From contig JAURKN010000218.1 in the NCBI GenBank assembly GCA_030831725.1, forward strand, positions 1 to 15,948: a stretch of 15,948 nucleotides of DNA. The letters are read 5' to 3'. Within the stretch, counting starts at the first letter, position 1, and each line of letters opens with the position of its first letter. The translations under genes and the position numbers were made by a program. The notes below the pieces were generated by a model. It did no database searches. It was not told where the DNA came from and worked only from the letters and a program-made list of their open reading frames with translations. This stretch comes from Ferruginibacter sp. Its GTDB lineage: Bacteria; Bacteroidota; Bacteroidia; Chitinophagales; Chitinophagaceae. Below are positions 7,358-13,058 of this stretch, one piece after another.

Positions 7358-8359
7358 ATGAGCAACACAGAAAAACTCAAGGCACTTAAGCTGACAATGG
7401 AAAAGATTGACAAGGACTATGGAAAAGGTTCTGTCATGATGATGAACGAAAAAGCCCATGTTGAACAGGGTGTTATTTCGACAGGATCAATCGGATTGGA
7501 TGTGGCATTGGGTATAGGTGGGTTGCCAAAAGGTCGGATTGTAGAAATTTACGGTCCGGAATCTTCGGGTAAAACAACATTGGCCACACATATCATAGCT
7601 GAAGCACAGAAGAAAGGTGGCATATGCGCTATTATAGATGCGGAGCACGCGTTCGACAGCAGCTATGCTCAAAAACTGGGTGTTGACATAGACAGTCTAT
7701 TGATTTCACAACCAGATTATGGCGAGCAGGCATTGGAAATCGCAGATCGTTTGATTCTTTCCGGCGCATTGGATGTTGTAGTTGTGGATTCAGTTGCGGC
7801 CTTGGTGCCAAAGAGTGAACTGGAAGGAGAGATGGGGGATAGTAAAATGGGTCTTCATGCCCGTTTGATGAGTCAGGCGCTACGTAAGCTGACAGCAACG
7901 ATAGCTAAAACAAACAGCTGTTGCATTTTCATCAATCAGCTCAGAGAAAAAATCGGTGTGATGTTTGGTAATCCTGAAACCACGACCGGTGGTAATGCAT
8001 TGAAGTTTTATGCTTCCGTTCGTCTGGACATTCGGAGAATGACGCAAATCAAAGATGGCGACGAAGTTGTGGGAAATCACATCAAAGTAAAAGTGGTTAA
8101 AAACAAAGTGGCTCCTCCATTCCGCCAGGCTGAATTTGACATCATCTACGGCGAAGGGATTTCCAAAGTGGGTGAAATCATCGACATGGGTGTTGAACTG
8201 AGCATCGTTCAAAAAAGCGGATCCTGGTTTAGCTATAACGGCGATAAATTAGGACAGGGCAGGGATTCTGTCAAGCAAATTCTGATTGATAATCCTGAGC
8301 TTGCAACTGAAATTGAAGGAAAAATTCGTGAAAAAATCAAAGAGATGCAAAGTGCATAA
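7358..8359 (+). CDS. recA: Recombinase RecA
   Basis: RecA, 333 residues, forms ATP-dependent filaments on single-stranded DNA for homologous recombination and stimulates LexA self-cleavage where LexA exists. Walker A is GPESSGKT (66-73), the catalytic glutamate is Glu96 in DAEHAFD, and Walker B is VVVDS with Asp144. Loop 1 and loop 2 are present around EGEMGDSKMGLHARLMSQAL and FINQLREKIGVMFGNPETTTG. The N-terminal helix (TEKLKALKLTMEKIDKDYGKGS) and the C-terminal domain are complete. The start at ATG 7358 follows an A-rich stretch. An in-frame upstream ATG at 7274 lies before the predicted transcript start and would add 28 residues absent from RecA. The highly acidic tail of E. coli RecA (353 residues) is missing; the protein ends in a mixed-charge helix. 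Confidence 0.98.
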   Translation: MSNTEKLKALKLTMEKIDKDYGKGSVMMMNEKAHVEQGVISTGSIGLDVALGIGGLPKGRIVEIYGPESSGKTTLATHIIAEAQKKGGICAIIDAEHAFDSSYAQKLGVDIDSLLISQPDYGEQALEIADRLILSGALDVVVVDSVAALVPKSELEGEMGDSKMGLHARLMSQALRKLTATIAKTNSCCIFINQLREKIGVMFGNPETTTGGNALKFYASVRLDIRRMTQIKDGDEVVGNHIKVKVVKNKVAPPFRQAEFDIIYGEGISKVGEIIDMGVELSIVQKSGSWFSYNGDKLGQGRDSVKQILIDNPELATEIEGKIREKIKEMQSA

Positions 8360-8736
8360 GCTTTTAAAAGCATTGCTCTAATTATTTTGCACTTACATGG
8401 TTCACCTCATTTCCTAAAAACATATTTCCCTGTGAAGCAGGTTACACTTCAGTGGTCATGATGGAATATCATGGCCTCTGATAGTCGACCGCAAATGATG
8501 TTTGAACGTATCATCTGACTCATCGAAATCATTTGATTTTGGGGTTCAGCTTTTTAGAAATGTCGATAAAACGATTAAAATCTAAGATAGCTAGCTATAC
8601 ATAGAAAGATGTTTACAAGAAACTGATTATTGAAATTTTAATGGACAGAATTATAGTCCAAAAAGATTTTCTCTCACTGAGAATTTCTGTTGTTACAAGG
8701 AAAACACCTCTTCGTTTTTTTGGGTTAGTAAGTATA
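8360..8736 (+). other. Non-coding stretch after recA with several hairpins; long 3' UTR or candidate small RNA
   Basis: No credible gene lies between the recA stop and the terminator at 8737, nor from there to 8853. The clearest structure is at 8450-8480: CAG, one mismatch, then GGTCATGAT pairs with ATCATGGCC and CTG around a GGAAT loop, giving a 12-pair stem with one G-T pair. A competing stem TGAAG/CTTCA (8433-8451) shares its left edge. Smaller ones are TGGAC/GTCCA (8642-8660), TTCTC/GAGAA (near 8670-8686), and the palindromes GCTTTTAAAAGC just after the stop and ATAGCTAGCTAT. I found no good TAnnTTTG promoter inside, so a long recA 3' UTR is more likely than a separate RNA gene. Confidence 0.35.
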
Positions 8737-8765
8737 AACCGTCCCTTTCCAGGGATGGTTTTTTT
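8737..8765 (+). terminator. Strong Rho-independent terminator downstream of recA
   Basis: AACCGTCCCT (8737-8746) pairs with AGGGATGGTT (8751-8760) over ten positions with one G-T pair. The loop is TTCC and a run of T follows. It is the first convincing terminator after recA, 378 bases past its stop. Confidence 0.85.
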
Positions 8766-8853
8766 ATTTATCTGATTGCTAGATGCTGCATTGTGTTAAT
8801 ATTCGTCGACTTTCATTAGTTTTAGTTTTATTTTTTACAAACAACAACTCAAT

Positions 8854-9780
8854 TTGAACAAGAAAATTCTCCCTCATCTGGCTTTATTAGGCACGAATGT
8901 TTTCTTCGCCATCAATTTTTCTGCCATCAAATACCTAATCGATGGTGGTTTTGTGTTGCCATTTGGATTGAATATGGCTAGAATGTTTGGAGCTACTGCT
9001 TTGCTTTGGGTTTTGTATTTATTAAAGCCCAATAAACAGCCCATCAAAAAATGGCATTATTCCAGATTTTTCTGGTGCTCCATTCTAGGGGTTACCATCA
9101 ATCAGTTATTTTTTATCAAGGGCTTGTCATTAACTCATACGATTCATGCATCTCTTTTGATGCTGACTACGCCCATCATCATAACAGTAATTGCTGCATG
9201 GATTTTGAAAGAACGCTTGTCTTGGAACAAGATTGTCGGATTGAGTTTGGGAGTAGGAGGCGCTTCAGTACTTATTTTAGCCAACAAGGTAGATTCAAAT
9301 GGAATGAATGTTTTACTTGGTGATTTTCTGATCATCGTCAATGCCATTTGTTATTCCTATTATTTTATTCTCGTAAAACCATTAATGAAAAGATATGATC
9401 CGTTGACTGTATTGAGGGTTTGTTTTACATTGGGTACTGTTATCGCACTGCCTTTCTGCTGGACTGAATTTGCTGTCATTCCGTGGCAGCAGTATAATGT
9501 TAAGGCATTTGCTTTATTGACTACTGTGGTTGTTGGTGGCACGTTTCTTGCGTATCTGTTCAATATCTACGGCATCAAGCATCTAGGTGCATCTGTATCA
9601 GGGGCATATATTTATTTTCAGCCAGTCTTTGCTACGATGATTTCCATGTTTTTTTTAGGAGAAAATTTGGATTGGTTCAAAGCGGTAGCTGCCGTTTGCA
9701 TATTTGCCGGCGTGTATATTACTAATAATTCCAAAACGGAAGAATCGGTTTTTCAGGATGCTGAAGAGGAAAAAGGATGA
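8854..9780 (+). CDS. EamA/DMT-superfamily transporter
   Basis: The 308-residue protein has ten predicted membrane helices in two EamA repeats. The first opens with HLALLGTNVFFAINFSAIKYL and contains KGLSLTHTIHASLLMLTTPI before LKERLSWNKIVGLSLGVGG. The second contains LGASVSGAYIYFQPVFATM before FLGENLDWFKAVAAVCIFAGVY. The helix 3-4 region (threonine or alanine-rich, then P) and the closing ...GE.L.W....G...I..GV pattern are standard for the family. It is an inner-membrane exporter or exchanger of unknown substrate. The start is TTG at 8854; the next in-frame ATG would remove helix 1. The last 20 residues are charged and cytoplasmic. It follows the recA terminator, so it has its own promoter, which I could not identify. 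It converges with the phosphatase gene 6 bases away. Confidence 0.9.
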   Translation: MNKKILPHLALLGTNVFFAINFSAIKYLIDGGFVLPFGLNMARMFGATALLWVLYLLKPNKQPIKKWHYSRFFWCSILGVTINQLFFIKGLSLTHTIHASLLMLTTPIIITVIAAWILKERLSWNKIVGLSLGVGGASVLILANKVDSNGMNVLLGDFLIIVNAICYSYYFILVKPLMKRYDPLTVLRVCFTLGTVIALPFCWTEFAVIPWQQYNVKAFALLTTVVVGGTFLAYLFNIYGIKHLGASVSGAYIYFQPVFATMISMFFLGENLDWFKAVAAVCIFAGVYITNNSKTEESVFQDAEEEKG

Positions 9781-9803
9781 CTTATTTTAAAGATTGCCTT
9801 TTT
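9770..9803. terminator. Possible bidirectional terminator between convergent genes
   Basis: AAAAAGG (9770-9776) is complementary to CCTTTTT (9797-9803), with a 20-base interior that can fold weakly. The element overlaps the ends of both converging genes and gives a T run on either strand. The stem has only two G-C pairs, so support is modest. Confidence 0.4.
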
Positions 9804-10293
9804 GACTGGGATATCCGAAAAAAATCAGCTTTTTTTCTGATTCCCTAAAGTCCTTCCATTCATCACATGCCGCTTCGATTCCGGCAACCCCACAAGTGGG
9901 AACATCGTCTACATAAAATGATTCATTCATCTGGTTCATGAAGTCGGTAATGCCCGGGTTATGCGCTATGATTACAGCTGTTCTAAGTTTATCATCCAAC
10001 TGACTGATGGTGTTGAAAATTGTTTCTGATGAGGCATGATAGAGTTCGTCTAAATAGATGATTTTATTTTGATCAAATTTCCATGAAACGCAAAACCCTG
10101 AAGCGGTTTCTCTGGTCCTCAATGCGGAACTGCATAAGATGGTGTCTATAGTATCATTGATGTGATGAAGACGCGAAGCCATTTTTTGCACCTCCTCAAA
10201 ACCAGTAATATTCAAGGGTCTTATAAAATCAGATTCTCCTGAAAGAGCATATCGGCTTTTCGCGTGGCGAATGATGTATATTTTTTTCGTCAT
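9787..10293 (-). CDS. SixA-like histidine phosphatase
   Basis: A 168-residue protein of the histidine phosphatase superfamily. The catalytic RH motif is RHAKSRY with His10 as the likely phosphate acceptor. Other pocket residues are Arg59 in SSALRTRET, Glu83 in LDELYHASSE and His111 in IIAHNPGITDF. The run FIRPLNITGFEEVQKMA after the first motif is typical of SixA-type enzymes rather than of phosphoglycerate mutases. E. coli SixA removes phosphate from histidines of ArcB/PtsN-type phosphorelays; the substrate of this protein is unknown. It starts 10 bases after the stop of the PurF-like gene on the same strand, so the pair is probably one transcript. It has no signal peptide. The family call is good, but the exact substrate could equally be a small phosphorylated metabolite. 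Confidence 0.85.
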   Translation of the reverse strand: MTKKIYIIRHAKSRYALSGESDFIRPLNITGFEEVQKMASRLHHINDTIDTILCSSALRTRETASGFCVSWKFDQNKIIYLDELYHASSETIFNTISQLDDKLRTAVIIAHNPGITDFMNQMNESFYVDDVPTCGVAGIEAACDEWKDFRESEKKLIFFGYPSQKGNL

Positions 10294-10303
10294 TTTCCGA
10301 AAA

Positions 10304-12151
10304 TCAATATCCTCTTATGTTTTTACCTTCCAGATAATTCATGAGGGCCTTGTTACATACCCTGTTTCCGCCAGGTGTTGGATAATTACCCGTGAAATAC
10401 CAGTCTCCTTTGTTGTTCGGACAAGCTTCATGCAATGATTCAATCGACTGATAAATCACATCAACCGGAATATTAAATCCTTCTGGTGTGATGAGTTGTG
10501 CGATTTTGGAAGAGATCTGTTCTGTGGTGAAGGGTGCGTATATTTTTCTGACGAGGTTTTCTTTTTGCCAATCATTCTTTTCTTGCATTTCTCTGCATTT
10601 TTCTTTCAACTCTTCGAGAATCGAATCCATTCCGTTTTCTTTGATTAGCGCGATGGCCGCTTTAAACGCCACAAAATCACCAAGTTTGCTCATGTCTATT
10701 CCATAGCAGTCGGGATATCGGATTTGTGGAGCGGAAGAGACGATTATGATTCTTTTGGGCTTTAATCTTCCAAGCATTCTTATGATGCTTTCTTTGAGTG
10801 TGGTTCCTCTTACGATGCTGTCATCAATCACCACCAGCGTATCGGTTTCTTTTTTCACTGTGCCATATGTGATGTCGTAAACGTGCTGAACCATTTCATT
10901 ACGGCTATTGTCTTCGGTAATGAAAGTGCGAAGCTTTACATCTTTGATGGCGATTTTTTCAATCCGTATTTTTCGGTTAATCATTTCCGTTAGCTTTTCC
11001 TCGTCGTATGACTTGTTCCAGCTCATGATTCGCTCAATTTTGATTTTATTGAGATAATCTTCGGCCCCTTTGATCAGCCCGTAAAATGCGGTTTCTGCTG
11101 TATTGGGAATAAATGAAAATATCGTGTTTCTGAGGTCATAATCGATGGTATTCAGAACTACATGACTCAAATGATACCCGAGTGAAATTCTTTCTCTGTA
11201 TATTTTTTCATCACTGCCTCTGCTGAAATAAATTCTTTCGAAGCTGCAAGCTTTTCTTTCTTTGGCGGGAACAATCTCTTCTATGCTGTGTTTGCCATCC
11301 GCATTCACAATCAAAGCGGTACCCGGCATCAGTTCCTTCACTTCATTTTCCTCCAGGTTGAAAGCGGTTCGAATAGCCGCACGTTCACTTGCCGCAACAA
11401 TGATGTCGTTGCTGATATAATAATAGGAAGGCCTGATTCCATGTGCATCTCTCACCACGAAAGAATCACCGCTTCCGGTTACGCCTGAAAAATGAAATCC
11501 GCCATCGAATAAGGGAACGGCTTTTTTCAAAACAGAGAGAATATCGGTCTTTCCTGGGTTTAGGTCATCTTCCTGACATAAAAAAGAATGCAGTACTTCA
11601 ATCATCGCCGCCAGATCGCTTTGTTTCTGAAACGCGTCCGGTTGCATACCGATATTTTGAAAAATCTCTTCCGTATTCACCAGGTTGAAGTTACCTGCCA
11701 AAGCGAGGTTTTTAGCAGGAACCGGATTCATTTTGATGAAAGGATGACAAAATTCGATGTTGTTTTTCCCTTGTGTACCATAACGAAGGTGTCCCAACAA
11801 TATCTCACCCATGAATGGCAGATTGCCTTTCATCAATCCGGGATGATTTGTGATATCCGGAATATGGGATTCCACTTCTTTCAGTTCTTTTCCGATTCTT
11901 TCGAACAAATCTGCAATAGGCTGTTGGGCATTGCTTCTGATTCTATAAAAGAAAGGATAACCGGGTTCTGTATTCAGTTTGACGGTCGCGATTCCTGCAC
12001 CATCCTGACCGCGATTATGCTGTTTTTCCATCAACAGATACAGCTTGTTCAATCCATACAATATGTCTTTGTATTTCTGCTGATAGTGCGAGAATGGCTT
12101 CAATAATCTGATGAAAGCCAAGCCACACTCATGTTTGATAGAATCGCTCAT
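10304..12151 (-). CDS. PurF-like amidophosphoribosyltransferase, long divergent form
   Basis: The 615-residue protein has an N-terminal Ntn-type glutaminase domain and a C-terminal phosphoribosyltransferase domain, as in PurF, which makes phosphoribosylamine from PRPP and glutamine. The likely nucleophile is Cys9 in KHECGLAF, so an eight-residue leader must be removed. Glutaminase motifs are QHNRGQDGAGI, GHLRYGTQG, GNFNLVN and VRDAHGIRPSYY. The PRPP loop is VVIDDSIVRGTT, followed by SSAPQIRYPDCYGIDM. Compared with ordinary PurF it has one extra residue in QHRGQ, GNFN in place of HNGN, and about 100 additional C-terminal residues ending in NKALMNYLEGKNIRGY. Bacteroidota often carry such a long homologue besides normal PurF; whether this is the sole copy cannot be seen here. 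The start at 12151 is chosen because a near-perfect promoter ends at 12173; a longer frame to 12202 would begin inside it. Confidence 0.85.
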   Translation of the reverse strand: MSDSIKHECGLAFIRLLKPFSHYQQKYKDILYGLNKLYLLMEKQHNRGQDGAGIATVKLNTEPGYPFFYRIRSNAQQPIADLFERIGKELKEVESHIPDITNHPGLMKGNLPFMGEILLGHLRYGTQGKNNIEFCHPFIKMNPVPAKNLALAGNFNLVNTEEIFQNIGMQPDAFQKQSDLAAMIEVLHSFLCQEDDLNPGKTDILSVLKKAVPLFDGGFHFSGVTGSGDSFVVRDAHGIRPSYYYISNDIIVAASERAAIRTAFNLEENEVKELMPGTALIVNADGKHSIEEIVPAKERKACSFERIYFSRGSDEKIYRERISLGYHLSHVVLNTIDYDLRNTIFSFIPNTAETAFYGLIKGAEDYLNKIKIERIMSWNKSYDEEKLTEMINRKIRIEKIAIKDVKLRTFITEDNSRNEMVQHVYDITYGTVKKETDTLVVIDDSIVRGTTLKESIIRMLGRLKPKRIIIVSSAPQIRYPDCYGIDMSKLGDFVAFKAAIALIKENGMDSILEELKEKCREMQEKNDWQKENLVRKIYAPFTTEQISSKIAQLITPEGFNIPVDVIYQSIESLHEACPNNKGDWYFTGNYPTPGGNRVCNKALMNYLEGKNIRGY

Positions 12152-12172
12152 AAAATGATTGGGAATGTGGTG

Positions 12173-12202
12173 CAAATGTAAATCATACAAGGGTCTAAAC
12201 AA
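12173..12202 (-). promoter_or_regulatory. Promoter of the PurF-like/SixA-like unit
   Basis: On the minus strand TTG (12200-12202) is followed after exactly 19 bases by TACATTTG (12173-12180), a full match to the Bacteroidota consensus. The predicted transcript begins near 12167, about 16 bases before the ATG at 12151. The TTG lies in the T-rich tail of the preceding terminator, so the two signals overlap. Confidence 0.75.
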
Positions 12203-12227
12203 AAATCCCGAACAACTAGTCCGGGAT
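12197..12227 (-). terminator. Rho-independent terminator of the outer-membrane barrel gene
   Basis: Read on the minus strand, ATCCCGGAC pairs with GTTCGGGAT (nine positions, one G-T) around the loop TAGTT, followed by TTTTTGTTT. It ends transcription of the gene at 12252-12968 before the PurF-like gene. Confidence 0.85.
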
Positions 12228-12251
12228 CATATGATGAAAATAATTTACAAA

Positions 12252-12968
12252 TTAAAGTCCGCTGAAACAAATCCCGATTTGCAGAGGTTTTATTTCTGCG
12301 GCCACGCTGTTTTTGAACAGGGAATTGAGGGAATAGGAAGAGAAAATTGTGAAGTTTCCATATCCGACCCTTGCTGTCGCAGAGATTCTGGTGGTATTGA
12401 AATAGCTTTTGTCGTTTATTTTGACGGTGTTGTCATTCAAGACATTTCCATTTCTGTTTTGCTGAATTTTTCCTTTGGTGTGCGCATTTACGAGTAGTCC
12501 TACTTTAGCTCCAATAGCTATTTTTACCGATTTGTTCGGATCTTTTGGTTTGGAGAAATACCTCAACTCCAAAGGAATTTCCGCGAAAGTGGTGGCGAGT
12601 TTGTATTTCTTGAATCGGTTTACAGTATCAAGTCTTTCGAACAGTAATTTCGGGGATGTTCCATCGATGGCTAAACGGGTGTTTTCAAAAAAAGCACCAC
12701 TGGTACTGATTCCAATACCGAATGCGACGCTGAGTTTTGGGTTGGATTTGAAGGGTTTGTCCAGCATCACCTGAAAATTGAATCCCCTGGAGGTGGCTTT
12801 TATTCTGTCATTTATACTGTCAGGCGTATTCAGCCACATGTCGTTGCTCACTTGTAACATGAAATGGTCTGCGGATCTGCCTTCTGTGTCTTTTGAAAAG
12901 ATGCCGTTCTGTGCGAAACCGGCTTTCAGGGTCATCGAAAGCACCAATAGAGTTATGATTTTTTTCAT
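12252..12968 (-). CDS. Outer-membrane beta-barrel protein, PorT-like
   Basis: The 238-residue exported protein has a signal peptide at residues 1-20 (MKK, hydrophobic core, cut after GFAQ). The mature part is made of alternating hydrophobic and polar stretches typical of a small 8- to 10-strand barrel: RGFNFQVMLDKPF, LSVAFGIGISTSGAFF, FAEIPLELRYFSK, VKIAIGAKVGLLVNAHTKG, RISATARVGYGNFTIFSSYSL and PLQIGICFSGL. The segment around 'FAEIPLELRY' together with 'GAKVGLLVN' is the kind seen in PorT-family proteins of Bacteroidota. PorT itself is needed for type IX secretion, but most relatives have no known function. It lies 90 bases after the TonB-dependent receptor on the same strand, with its own promoter-like element and its own terminator. 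Outer-membrane location is well supported; a link with type IX secretion is not. Confidence 0.75.
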   Translation of the reverse strand: MKKIITLLVLSMTLKAGFAQNGIFSKDTEGRSADHFMLQVSNDMWLNTPDSINDRIKATSRGFNFQVMLDKPFKSNPKLSVAFGIGISTSGAFFENTRLAIDGTSPKLLFERLDTVNRFKKYKLATTFAEIPLELRYFSKPKDPNKSVKIAIGAKVGLLVNAHTKGKIQQNRNGNVLNDNTVKINDKSYFNTTRISATARVGYGNFTIFSSYSLNSLFKNSVAAEIKPLQIGICFSGL

Positions 12969-12985
12969 TGCTTTAACTTAAGTCA

Positions 12986-12993
12986 CAAATTTA
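12986..12993 (-). promoter_or_regulatory. Candidate -7 element for the barrel gene
   Basis: On the minus strand TAAATTTG fits TAnnTTTG perfectly, 18 bases upstream of the ATG. The -33 region has only a poor match (TTCGTT), and the leader would be short, about 12 bases. Confidence 0.4.
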
Positions 12994-13058
12994 GGTTGAT
13001 TCGGGGGTTAAACGAATGTTAAAGGAAAAAATACAGATGCTTTCTGATGGATATCATT

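Noticed and set aside
8471..8481. ATGGCCTCTGA at 8471-8481 also occurs at the window's last bases
   Set aside because: An 11-base match between two AT-rich non-coding regions without shared flanks is not enough to call a repeat.
8641..8775. A 44-codon open frame after recA beginning with ATG at 8641
   Set aside because: It runs through the strong terminator hairpin at 8737-8760, so its message would be cut short, and its translation resembles no protein I know.
11588..12106. Open plus-strand frame of 172 codons inside the PurF-like gene
   Set aside because: It is a shadow of the minus-strand gene; the motifs and promoter support only the minus strand.
12152..12202. Longer start for the PurF-like protein at 12202
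   Set aside because: It would begin inside the consensus promoter and add 17 residues before MSDSIKHECG, which is the expected N-terminus.
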